DNA of 64,000 nucleotides from Paludibacteraceae bacterium (GTDB lineage Bacteria; Bacteroidota; Bacteroidia; Bacteroidales; Paludibacteraceae), in the NCBI GenBank assembly GCA_017471285.1, contig JAFUUZ010000054.1, positions 1-64,000 of the forward strand, written 5' to 3'. How positions within the stretch are numbered: position 1 is the first letter of the stretch; every line of letters starts with the position of its first letter. Shown piece by piece: positions 15,892 through 24,200 of the stretch. The position numbers were made by a program, and so were the translations under genes. The notes under the pieces were generated by a model that saw only the letters and a list, made by a program, of their open reading frames with translations, did no database searches and had not been told where the DNA came from.

Positions 15892-15945
15892 GAGGTGAAA
15901 AGTGAGAGGTGAAAGGTGAAAGGTAAAAAGTGAAAGGAGAAAGAA
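15892..15945. repeat. GGTGAAA-type tandem repeat spacer
   Basis: About seven copies of GTGAAAG/GTGAGAG/GTAAAAA fill the spacer between priA and the kinase gene. The last copies give GAAAGGAG upstream of the ATG, which may act as a ribosome-binding site. Confidence 0.75.
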
Positions 15946-16893
15946 ATGATAGAAGAGAGCAAACGCCGTGTGGCGTATATCAATGAGATGATCGAGGGCG
16001 GTCATGCCGCGGAGTTGATACGTGACGGAGAAGCGTACCACGATGCGCAGCTGGCGCATATAGCGGACGAAGTATGCTCGCGCCCTGAGGTGCGCGTGGT
16101 GCTTATAGCCGGTCCCTCCTCCAGCGGCAAGACCAGCACGTCGCATAAACTGTGTCTGGAACTGCTGGCGCACGGTAAACAGCCGGTGGCGCTGTCGTTG
16201 GACAACTGGTATGTGGACGGCACACTCACTCCCCGCAAGAAAGACGGATCAAAGGACTACGAGTCGCTCTATGCTATCGATCTCAAGCAGCTCGGAGAAG
16301 ACCTCAAAGCGCTCATCGGAGGAAAAGAGATAGCCCTGCCTACCTTCAATTTCGCGGAGGAGAAACGCGAGTATCCGGGCGACACACTCCGGCTGGAGGA
16401 AGACGCGATCATGGTTATCGAGGGGATCCATGCGCTCAATCCGGTCCTTACGGAGGATATCGCCCCCGCGCATAAATACAAGGTGTATGCTGCGCCGATG
16501 AGTTCGGTCTCGCTGGACGGCGAGCGGTGGGTGCCGACCTACGTACACCGGTTGCTCCGCCGGATAAGCCGGGACCTGAGGACAAGAGGCAAATCGCCCC
16601 AGATGACGATTGCCACATGGCCGTTCGTCGTAGAAGGCGAAGCGCAATGGATAGAACCGTTCCGGAAAGAGGCGGATGCGGAGTTTGACACCACGATGCT
16701 GTACGAACTGCCGGCACTGCGGCTGACGGTGGAGACCGCGCTACAGACGGTGCCCGCCTCATCCGAGGAATACCAGGTGGCGAAACTGCTGCTGTACTAC
16801 CTCTCTTTCTTCGAGTCCCTCGCCCCCGCTTTCATACCCAGGACCTCTATCTTACGCGAGTTTATCGGAGGAAGCCAGTTCAATGTAGGGTAA
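15946..16893 (+). CDS. Uridine kinase/phosphoribulokinase-family nucleoside kinase
   Basis: 315 residues. Walker A is GPSSSGKTSTS (56-66), followed by LSLDNWYVD and the PRK/URK signature region with VIEGIHALNP (about 161-170). Many Bacteroidota homologs are about 550 residues with an N-terminal TGS/threonyl-tRNA-synthetase-like region. This one lacks it and starts with a short helix (MIEESKRRVAYINEMIEGG). It probably phosphorylates uridine/cytidine or another nucleoside; the exact substrate is unsure. It is the last gene of the plus-strand run that starts at nfeD. Confidence 0.85.
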   Translation: MIEESKRRVAYINEMIEGGHAAELIRDGEAYHDAQLAHIADEVCSRPEVRVVLIAGPSSSGKTSTSHKLCLELLAHGKQPVALSLDNWYVDGTLTPRKKDGSKDYESLYAIDLKQLGEDLKALIGGKEIALPTFNFAEEKREYPGDTLRLEEDAIMVIEGIHALNPVLTEDIAPAHKYKVYAAPMSSVSLDGERWVPTYVHRLLRRISRDLRTRGKSPQMTIATWPFVVEGEAQWIEPFRKEADAEFDTTMLYELPALRLTVETALQTVPASSEEYQVAKLLLYYLSFFESLAPAFIPRTSILREFIGGSQFNVG

Positions 16894-16937
16894 TTTAGGG
16901 CTTTTTTGACCTAAAAATGCAAAAAAATGCTAAATTA

Positions 16938-16976
16938 TTTGGTCATGTCAAAAAAAAGCAGTACTTTTGTCGTCGC
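16938..16976 (+). promoter_or_regulatory. Promoter for tRNA-Met
   Basis: TTTG (16938-16941) and TACTTTTG (16962-16969), 20 bp apart with GTCAAAAAAAAG between. The initial transcript GTCGTCGC resembles the starts at 2656 and 4281. Confidence 0.8.
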
Positions 16977-16990
16977 TTTTGAAACAAGAT

Positions 16991-17064
16991 GGCGGGATAG
17001 CTCAGCTGGTTAGAGCGCATGATTCATAATCATGAGGTCCCCAGTTCAATCCTGGGTCCCGCTA
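16991..17064 (+). tRNA. tRNA-Met (anticodon CAT; elongator Met or Ile2)
   Basis: Acceptor GGCGGGA/TCCCGCT (one G-U), D-stem GCTC/GAGC, anticodon stem CATGA/TCATG with loop TTCATAA, T-stem CCCAG/CTGGG with loop TTCAATC, discriminator A. 74 nt, CCA not encoded. The acceptor starts with a paired base, so it is not the initiator. CAT could also be the lysidine-modified Ile2. Confidence 0.93.
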
Positions 17065-17068
17065 CAAG

Positions 17069-17092
17069 AACCACCGACAGGGTGGTTTTTTT
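17069..17092 (+). terminator. tRNA-Met terminator
   Basis: AACCACC and GGGTGGTT around GACA, followed by TTTTT, 5 bases after the tRNA. Confidence 0.85.
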
Positions 17093-17104
17093 ACAAATCA
17101 TTTG

Positions 17105-17174
17105 AGTTCGGGGTGCCCAACAAATGGCTGAGATTATACCCGTTGAACTTGAACAGATAATGCTGTTAAAGGAA
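17105..17174 (+). promoter_or_regulatory. TPP (thiamine pyrophosphate) riboswitch
   Basis: The THI-box order is present: GGGGTGC (17110-17116), GGCTGAGA (17126-17133), ACCC (17138-17141), then TGAACTTGAACAGATAATGC and AAAGGAA. GGAA lies at the 3' closing stem and also just before the ATG at 17175, so ligand binding would hide the ribosome-binding region and reduce translation. No separate promoter is evident after the tRNA-Met terminator; read-through from the tRNA unit is possible. Confidence 0.88.
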
Positions 17175-19400
17175 ATGAAAACATTTCATCATTTGGACAT
17201 TTACCATTTGGTCATTTATTTGGTCATTGGTATCTTTGCTGCGCAAATGAGTGCGCAGACCAACGCGCAGGATCCTGCGCAAGTTTCCCGACAAGACACG
17301 CTGTCCGCAAGCGATTTCCAGCTGCAAGAGATTGTGGTGAGTGCTCCCGTCATGCAAGTGACCAACAGCAAGCAGGAGATGAAGCACGAGGAGCTGAACC
17401 GCAACAACGCGGGTCAGAACCTGCCGTACCTGCTCTCGGTGACGCCGTCTCTGGTCACGACCAGCGATGACGGTCTGGGTGTCGGTTATACCTATTTTCA
17501 CATCCGCGGTACGGACCAGACGCGTATCAACATGACCATCAACGAGGTGCCGCTCAACGACGCGGAGAGCCAGGCGGTGTTCTGGGTCAATCTGACGGAT
17601 ATGGCAAGCGGTGTGAGCAGCCTGCAGGTACAACGGGGTATTGGCACCAGCGCCAACGGCGGCAGTAGCTTCGGCGCCAGCGTGAACCTGAGAACCTTGG
17701 ACGCCTCCGTGCCCGAGAGCGTGCATCCGGGACCCGTGCGTGCCGAGCTGGATTTCAACGGAGGTATGTACAACACGTTCCGCGAGATGGTCAAAGCCGA
17801 TGTCTATCTGGGTGACCGGATGGAGAAGAAAGGCGCATGGCATATCGGTGCTCGGTTCTCCAAGGTCAATTCCGACGGTTTCATCGAGCGCGCCAAATCT
17901 GACCTGCTCAGTTACCAGGGCGAGATAGGATGGCAGAACACCCGTACCGCAGTCACGCTGACCGCCTTCGGCGGCAAGGAACGCACCTACATGGCATGGT
18001 ACGGAGTGGATTTTGCCACGGCATGGGGTATAGGAGGCGCCAACAGACGCTACAACCCCGCCGGCGAGTATATCGACAAGGACGGCAACACCGCCTACTA
18101 CGACAACCAGACCGATAACTACCAGCAGCACCACGTACACCTGCATATCGGTCACCGTTTCAACCCGCACTGGACCCTCTCGGCTACCGCACACTACACC
18201 TACGGCACGGGTTATTACGAGATGATGATGACCGACTGGACGACCTACGAGGCGGACAACATCACACAAAAAGGGCTGCGCAACCATTTCTATGGAGGCA
18301 TCCTGACCGGCAAATACGTCCACGAGAAAGTGGATGTGCAGTTCGGTCTGGCGCTCAACCAATACCGCGGCTTGCAGTATGGCAATATCGACACGACCTG
18401 CACCGCCCGGTCTTTCATGCCGTATTACGAGGGCTTCGGCGTCAAGACGGACGGCAACGTGTATGCCAAAGCCAACTGGCGTGTGCTTCACCGCGGACAG
18501 GAGAAACTGAGCCTCTACGGCGACCTGCAGTACCGGATGGTAGATTACAGGATCTGGGGCGACAACGAGGAGACAAGCGCACTGGACGCTCCTGTCGCCA
18601 TAGACAAACGCAACACCTGGCATTTCTTCAACCCCAAAGCCGGTTTGACCTACGACAACCACGGTCACCGTCTCTCAGCCACCTTCGCCCTGGCACACCG
18701 CGAGCCGACACGCAACAATTTTGTCACATCGGACGGCACGGCAGACCCCAAAGCGGAGCGGCTGTATGACTATGAGTTAGGCTACAGCTACGCTTCGGCA
18801 GGCGTTCTCAAGAGCGGATACGCCATTCCCTGGACCATCGGGCTGAACCTCTATTTCATGGATTACGACGACCAGCTGATAGCTACGGGCGACGTGAGCT
18901 CGGTAGGCTACCTGATCACCGCCAATGTGAAAGACTCCTACCGCACCGGTGCGGAGTTTCAGTTCGGTGTGGACTGGACACGCTGGTTCAGTTGGAAGGG
19001 CAACCTGACATGGAGCCGCAACAAATGGAGAGACGGCAGCCAATGGCGCACTATCTCGTTCTCGCCGGACTGGACGGCAGGCAATGTGTTCTCCTTCCAT
19101 CACGCCGGATTCAACGCGGATCTGCAGACGCTCGTGGTCAGCAGTCAGTATCTGGGCAACGACGAAAAGACCGACGCGATGCTGAAAGCCTATACGGTAA
19201 CCAACCTTATGATGGCATATGCCCTGCCGTTCCACAAACTGCCTAACGCAAAGAACATACCTGACATTACGCTTAAATGCCAGGTGAACAACCTCTTTAA
19301 CACCAAATATGTGAACAACGGCGGTACCGACGGCACCTACGTCTGGTATTTCCCGCAGGCGGGCATCAACGTCCACGCCGGCTTCGTCGTTAAATGGTAA
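17175..19400 (+). CDS. TonB-dependent outer-membrane receptor, probable thiamine importer
   Basis: 741 residues from the ATG at 17175; the ATG at 17124 lies inside the riboswitch. A signal peptide (FAAQMSAQ) is followed by a plug domain (LQEIVVSAPVMQVTNSKQEM, FHIRGTDQTRINMTINEVPLND, GASVNLRT) and a beta-barrel ending in VHAGFVVKW with the aromatic C-terminus of outer-membrane barrels. The TPP riboswitch directly upstream indicates thiamine or a precursor as cargo; this is inference from context. Codons 3-18 (HHLDIYHLVIYLVIG) are encoded by the same CATTTACCATTTGGT-type repeat seen in intergenic spacers. Confidence 0.9.
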   Translation: MKTFHHLDIYHLVIYLVIGIFAAQMSAQTNAQDPAQVSRQDTLSASDFQLQEIVVSAPVMQVTNSKQEMKHEELNRNNAGQNLPYLLSVTPSLVTTSDDGLGVGYTYFHIRGTDQTRINMTINEVPLNDAESQAVFWVNLTDMASGVSSLQVQRGIGTSANGGSSFGASVNLRTLDASVPESVHPGPVRAELDFNGGMYNTFREMVKADVYLGDRMEKKGAWHIGARFSKVNSDGFIERAKSDLLSYQGEIGWQNTRTAVTLTAFGGKERTYMAWYGVDFATAWGIGGANRRYNPAGEYIDKDGNTAYYDNQTDNYQQHHVHLHIGHRFNPHWTLSATAHYTYGTGYYEMMMTDWTTYEADNITQKGLRNHFYGGILTGKYVHEKVDVQFGLALNQYRGLQYGNIDTTCTARSFMPYYEGFGVKTDGNVYAKANWRVLHRGQEKLSLYGDLQYRMVDYRIWGDNEETSALDAPVAIDKRNTWHFFNPKAGLTYDNHGHRLSATFALAHREPTRNNFVTSDGTADPKAERLYDYELGYSYASAGVLKSGYAIPWTIGLNLYFMDYDDQLIATGDVSSVGYLITANVKDSYRTGAEFQFGVDWTRWFSWKGNLTWSRNKWRDGSQWRTISFSPDWTAGNVFSFHHAGFNADLQTLVVSSQYLGNDEKTDAMLKAYTVTNLMMAYALPFHKLPNAKNIPDITLKCQVNNLFNTKYVNNGGTDGTYVWYFPQAGINVHAGFVVKW

Positions 19401-19402
19401 AC

Positions 19403-19433
19403 AAAAATCGTCCGCTACGGTGGACGATTTTTT
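19403..19433 (+). terminator. Terminator of the TonB receptor gene
   Basis: AAAAATCGTCC and GGACGATTTTTT around GCTACGGT, 3 bases after the stop. Confidence 0.85.
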
Positions 19434-19440
19434 GTTTCGG

Positions 19441-19590
19441 GAACTATTTTAGTGTGGTTTGAGTGCTAAATGAGTCGTAAATGACCCGTGAGTAAATTAG
19501 CACTCTATGTCGAGTTAGGAACGCTACCATCACGGGATCATCCTAGGACGACGTCGGCCACACGTCGGCTTCACGCCGGCTCAAACAAAT
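19441..19590. other. Gene-free stretch with inverted and tandem repeats
   Basis: GAGTGCTAA (19463-19471) is inverted exactly as TTAGCACTC (19499-19507). Between them are TAAATGA/TAAATGACC-type short repeats. Downstream, CGTCGGCCA, CGTCGGCTT and CGCCGGCTC form a threefold 10- to 12-base repeat (19551-19581). No ORF is convincing. Confidence 0.45.
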
Positions 19591-19591
19591 T

Positions 19592-19618
19592 AAAAAATCG
19601 CCCGGAAGGACGATTTTT
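19592..19618. terminator. Bidirectional terminator-like hairpin
   Basis: AAAAATCG and CGATTTTT flank CCCGGAAGGA. A close relative lies at 21131-21157. Confidence 0.55.
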
Positions 19619-19708
19619 CATATCGGCTCTTTGGATTACCGGATTGCACTAAAGAAATGCATTTTTTGCAAAAATCCGCACCCCAAACGTGCATATTTCG
19701 CAAGATTA

Positions 19709-19938
19709 TTTGCATATATCAAAAAAAAATAGTACTTTTGCAGCCGAAAGTCGTTTGAAAAAGGTGTGACATTTGTCAAAAAGTCGTACCAAAAAGGTGT
19801 TAAATAATTACAAAGTCGCTATACGTAAGCTCTATTATTATCATAATCTTCTTCCATGAACCGGTAGGCATAGATTTCCATCCATTGGGCATATTCACAA
19901 AAAAACAGACCTGCGATGTTTGTTCGCAGGTCTGTTTT
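19709..19938 (+). ncRNA. Candidate small RNA with its own promoter and terminator
   Basis: TTTG (19709-19712) and TACTTTTG (19733-19740), 20 bp apart with ATATATCAAAAAAAAA between, make a strong promoter. No ORF of note follows. Transcription would start near 19745 and end at the 12-bp hairpin ACAGACCTGCGA/TCGCAGGTCTGT (19905-19935) plus TTTT, about 190 nt. The 5' part has AAGTCGT-nnn-AAAAAGGTGT twice. The same hairpin also serves as terminator for the DUF1016 gene on the other strand. On the minus strand at 19819-19900 there is a short protein-like fragment (QWMEIYAYRFMEEDY), perhaps a gene remnant. Confidence 0.45.
19900..19938 (-). terminator. Terminator of the DUF1016 nuclease gene (bidirectional)
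   Basis: On the minus strand ACAGACCTGCGA pairs with TCGCAGGTCTGT and is followed by seven T. On the plus strand the same stem is followed by TTTT. Confidence 0.8.
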
Positions 19939-20008
19939 AACAATTTACCGTTTTGCCATTTACCATTTAGGCATTTACCATGTACCATTTATTTTGGGTT
20001 GCACGGGA

Positions 20009-21082
20009 TTAGTCATACGTTTCGTTCAGCTCGTTTTCTATTTCTTCTATGGTCGGCATAGTTCCCTTAACTTGAGTAGGATAAAGTTTTTGCAACTCAT
20101 ATTCAGAAATACCGAGCGGCTGATTAGTCGCCTCTAAAGCATATTGCGCGAAGATATTATCTTTGGTTTTGCATATCAGCAGACCGATTGTTTTGTTATC
20201 GGACTCTGTTTTCAAAATGTGATCTACAGCAACAACATACGCTCCTAACTGACCGATATGGGCAGCTTCGAAATCGGTTGTTTTTACTTCTACAACGACA
20301 TAGCAATGCAGCCGTGTATTATAGAAAAGCATATCAAGGAACTGCTCTGTTTCGCCTACTTGCAGTCGCACTTCTCTCCCCATGTATGCGAAGCCGGTAC
20401 CCAATTCAATCAGGAACTTCTCGATATTGGCAATCAACGCATCCTTGAGTTTACGCTCGTTAAAAGGTTCCCGAAGTCCGGTAAAAGAGAAACTATAGGG
20501 ATCGCGGGTGATGTCTCTTGCCAAATCGCTTTGCTCATCCGGTAAAGTCTGGGTGAAATTGGTAATCGCTTTGCTATGCCGCTCATATAGATCCGTGGAG
20601 TAAATATTGAGTAACATATCTCTGCTCCAACCGTTTGCAATCGTTTGCTGCACATAAAAGATGGCTTTGTCCGGTTGCCCCTTGCATTTATCAATAAGCA
20701 GTTTGTGGTGTCCCCACGGTATCGAGAAAATTTGCTCCCCAAGTTGGGGAGTGATTGCCATTTGCTCCCCAGACCGGGGAGTGATTTGCACAATAGGGCT
20801 GTACAGAAGATAGAAATTCTTCATATAGAGCAGGTTCGTCTCCGAGAAACATCCAGCACCGGGGTTAGCATCTCTGAGGTCACGGCTCAAATTGGCAAAG
20901 AACTTGCTTCCCCATCGTTGTTCGGAATGCAGTTCGACAATCTCCTTGCCGAGTTCCCAATAAAAGCGCAAAGTGTCTTGATTGATATGCACTGCCGCCT
21001 TTATCTGACTCCGGCGGAAACGCTTGCTTAGCGACTGTATCCACAGCCGGTATTCTTCGTCTATATGAATGAGATTGCTCAT
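20009..21082 (-). CDS. DUF1016 (YhcG-like) PD-(D/E)XK nuclease-family protein
   Basis: 357 residues from the ATG at 21080-21082 (MSNLIHIDEEYRLWIQSL). The longer frame reaches back through the promoter. An N-terminal DUF1016_N domain (residues 1-170: FYWELGKEIVE, IPWGHHKLLIDK) is followed by a C-terminal PD-(D/E)XK domain with D250, E265 and K267 in FLDMLFYNTRLHCYVVVEVK. Family members are suspected restriction/defence or DNA-repair nucleases; function here is unproven. Residues 100-119 are a duplicated decapeptide (ITPRSGEQMA, ITPQLGEQIF). The promoter -7 box ends only about 9 bases from the ATG, so the mRNA is nearly leaderless. Confidence 0.88.
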   Translation of the reverse strand: MSNLIHIDEEYRLWIQSLSKRFRRSQIKAAVHINQDTLRFYWELGKEIVELHSEQRWGSKFFANLSRDLRDANPGAGCFSETNLLYMKNFYLLYSPIVQITPRSGEQMAITPQLGEQIFSIPWGHHKLLIDKCKGQPDKAIFYVQQTIANGWSRDMLLNIYSTDLYERHSKAITNFTQTLPDEQSDLARDITRDPYSFSFTGLREPFNERKLKDALIANIEKFLIELGTGFAYMGREVRLQVGETEQFLDMLFYNTRLHCYVVVEVKTTDFEAAHIGQLGAYVVAVDHILKTESDNKTIGLLICKTKDNIFAQYALEATNQPLGISEYELQKLYPTQVKGTMPTIEEIENELNETYD

Positions 21083-21090
21083 ATCGGCTG

Positions 21091-21121
21091 CAAAGGTACA
21101 ATAAAAATTACACATACGCAA
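21091..21121 (-). promoter_or_regulatory. Promoter of the DUF1016 gene
   Basis: Minus-strand TTGCG near 21118 and TACCTTTG at 21091-21098. The start codon at 21082 leaves a leader of only a few bases. Confidence 0.7.
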
Positions 21122-21130
21122 GAAAAAAAG

Positions 21131-21157
21131 CAAAAAAGCGCCCGAGGGGACGATTTT
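21131..21157 (-). terminator. Terminator of the giant-gene operon
   Basis: Minus-strand AAAAATCGTCCC, CTCG, GGGCGCTTTTTT, about 50 bases after the stop of the giant gene. Confidence 0.7.
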
Positions 21158-21208
21158 TGTTATTGGTTAGATATTCCGGATGGTCCGGTCCGCGGCGCTT
21201 CCTCGTCT

Positions 21209-24200
21209 TTAGCGGGCGAGGTTGAGGACTTTGTGCGCACGGTCGTTGACCTTGACGATATAGCCGTTCTGATAGGTGAGCGGGGTGGTGTATTCGTACC
21301 CGGATGCGACAGCCTGGTGGATCAGTTTGCCGGAAGCGGAATAGACGGTGATCCTGTCGCCCGCCACCAAGCCGCGAACAAAGAGCGAACCCTCATAGGA
21401 ATAGACCACGTATTGGCGTGCGCCGTCCTTGTCGGTCTTGGGGAATCCGCCGATACGGAAGGCAAAGCGGTCATTGGTCTCGCCCGGTTCAAGTTCGACG
21501 GTATAGTCCTCCTCCTGCAGGTTCGTAAAGCGGTTCAGACGGTAGTCAATGAGCCAGACGTATTCATACCCGGCAAAGGCTTCTTTCTCCGGCAGAGAGA
21601 AGGAAACCTCTCTCCCGTCTCCCCTCAAGGGAGAAGCCCCCTCTCCTGAGGAGAGGGTTGGGGTGAGGTTGGGTATATAGACGCCGAGGGGTATGTCCAC
21701 CTCCGTAGGTGCAGCACCGAGGAGCGAGATACGCGAGGTGCGGGCAGCATCCATCATATAGAGTTGCGGTGTTGCGGTGTTGGTGCTCCATTTGATACCG
21801 TCCCTGCCGTAGTTATACCGTACATCCTTCCGTGCGGCGGCGTCCGGGATAGCGGTGAGGAAATCGGAGAGAACGGAAACCCCACCCGACCTCCCCTCAA
21901 GGGAGGTGGAAACAGGCGCATGCGCAGGCATGGGCGACGGGGTAGGAGTGGCGGGTCTGGAGACCATACGGAGGATAGGACGGGAGGCCTTCTCATTGCG
22001 GTCGTAATAGGGCAGGTGGAAGACGAGCGTCTCTTTTTTCTTGGTGGTAGCGGTCTGGGTAAAGAACGCATTGCCCATCGCCATAGTAGCGCCCTTGTCC
22101 CAGGAACGGGAGGTGTACATCTGGTCGCCGGAAGTAAGATAATTGCCCGCTCCGTCCATCTGGTAGAACACATGGGGGATATACATCTGGCGGAGATAGG
22201 TCTCTCCTTCCAGGATGGTATCCGTCCGATAGTTGGACACGAGCCACGGCAGGCCCTTCATGTTCCATCCCATATCCTCCTGGCGCGTGAAGTTAAGATC
22301 ATTACCGGTACCGGCAATACGATAGTCGTACTGGGTGAGGAAGACGTATTTATCGTCGGCGTCCTCGGTATAGACATACTGTCCGATAGCGGGCGCGAAG
22401 GCGGTGAAGCGCAGGAGGGTGTCCTGTGTATCGCCGAAATCCATGAGATAGCCCTGGGTAGCGGTTCTGTTGAGCGTATCGACAGGCAGCCAGAGGGAGG
22501 AGTTATCGGTCCGGAAGGTATAGTCTTTCTCCGATCGTGCTGCACCGGAATAGAGATACCACCGTGTAGGCAGCGGATTAAGCGTCTGTACGAGCATATC
22601 GGAGGAAGGCGTATAGGTAGTAGCGATGACGTTCGCCACCGAGTAGCCGTACGGCAGAGCGGTCATGGAGTAGCGCTGGTTGACGAAGCGTTTCTCCGCG
22701 GCGAGGTAGTTGAGTTGCACCGTGTGGCCGTTGCCGTAGAAGGACGAGCCGGGTTTGAGGAGCATGTATCCCGGACGGAGTATGATCGAGTCTCCATTGA
22801 AATCGATAAAGTCCTCTTCTTTGTACTGCATCGTTATCGCGCTGCTATCCATGAGATAGACGACGGATCCCGGGTGTGGGTATTGGTGTCCGCCGTAATG
22901 GGATGTGAAGGCGGTGGTGAGGCGATGCTCGGCATGCGCCGTACCGATCTCCTCCGCCGTGCGGATGACCTCTGTCCTTGCCGTTATTTCCATGACGGTT
23001 TTCGGTTCAATCCGCCAGGTCTCCAACGCGCCCCTATCAACGGTAGTGATCCGGCGCGGGTTGCCCAGTATATCGCGGTCCAAGCCGAAGCAGACCGTGC
23101 TGTCCGTTTTATAGCTATCAAAGGCGGCAGGGAGGTTGTCCATCTCCACGCCGGCGTTGATCTCTTTGGAACGCTCGTGTAGCTGGTAAGCCAGCGGGAT
23201 ATTGGCGGTCTGATAGGGAGGCAGGGTATAGACATTGCCGTCCGTGAGATACGGCGCGAAGCAATGGAGGTCGGAGGTATGTCCGGCGATATTATTGACG
23301 GACGCGTCGGCAGTCGTCAGCGAGAGGTCTATCGGTGTGTCGGTTGTCTGCGCGGTAAGGACGGTGTTATTGAGCGCCAGGCCATGCTCGCCCAGACGCA
23401 CTACAATAGCAGCCGTATCGGCATAGAAGAGGGAGTTATAGACGAGTCCCTTCTGTATGTCGGCTACGGGCACGCCGTCCGTCTTATTGTCCGTGAAGAT
23501 ACAGTTGCGCACGGCAGCATGCTCCTTATCCAGCACAACGGGCGATTCGGTGAGCGTCTTTTTCGGGTTGGTGATCACAAATCCGTCGAGTAGGAATCCC
23601 GTCTCATATTCTGCTCCGCCAGCGGTAGAGACGGAAGCGATACGCGTAGGCGTAGCATTCGGCGAGGCGACTCCGGTTACCTTGGCGCGCACATAATTGA
23701 CATAATGGCGGCAGCCCTCGTTGGTGTATTGTTTCGCGACGGTATCGAGCCATGCGGTATCGTTGAATCCCGCGGGTATGCTGCCATAGACATTCACGCC
23801 GTCTCGTGCGACGATATGGTATTCATCCGTAGCTTCGTATGATCCTTTGACGAAGACATAGGATTTCCGTGTTTCGGGATTGCCCACTTCTTTATTGAGA
23901 TAGGTATAAAGCGCGGCAGCATCGATAGCGTTCTGTAGTTGTCCCTGTCCGAATGGAGATAGCCAAGAGGAGCCGTCTCCGGCGGTAGCGGCAGGCATAT
24001 CCGGCTGAACATAGAGTACACGCTGGAGGACGGCGAGGCACTCGTATGCTCCGCGTTCCATACCTTCTCCATAGACACGCGGTTTAGCCGCCAGGTCGCT
24101 GTCGTTAGCCATCCTATAGACGGGCACCGATTTGAATCCGTTGGAGCGTCTCCAGAACTTACCATCCGTTGCGTCACAGGTATCGGGATAGATGCGATAG

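Noticed and set aside
17124..17174. Upstream ATG for the TonB receptor
   Set aside because: It lies inside the TPP riboswitch; the ATG at 17175 gives a proper signal peptide.
17166..18668. 500-codon minus-strand frame opposite the TonB receptor
   Set aside because: Antisense shadow of a well-supported receptor gene.
19800..19988. 62-codon minus-strand frame at the sRNA candidate
   Set aside because: It runs through a terminator hairpin and repeat spacer. A different frame has a short protein-like fragment at 19819-19900, too short to call.
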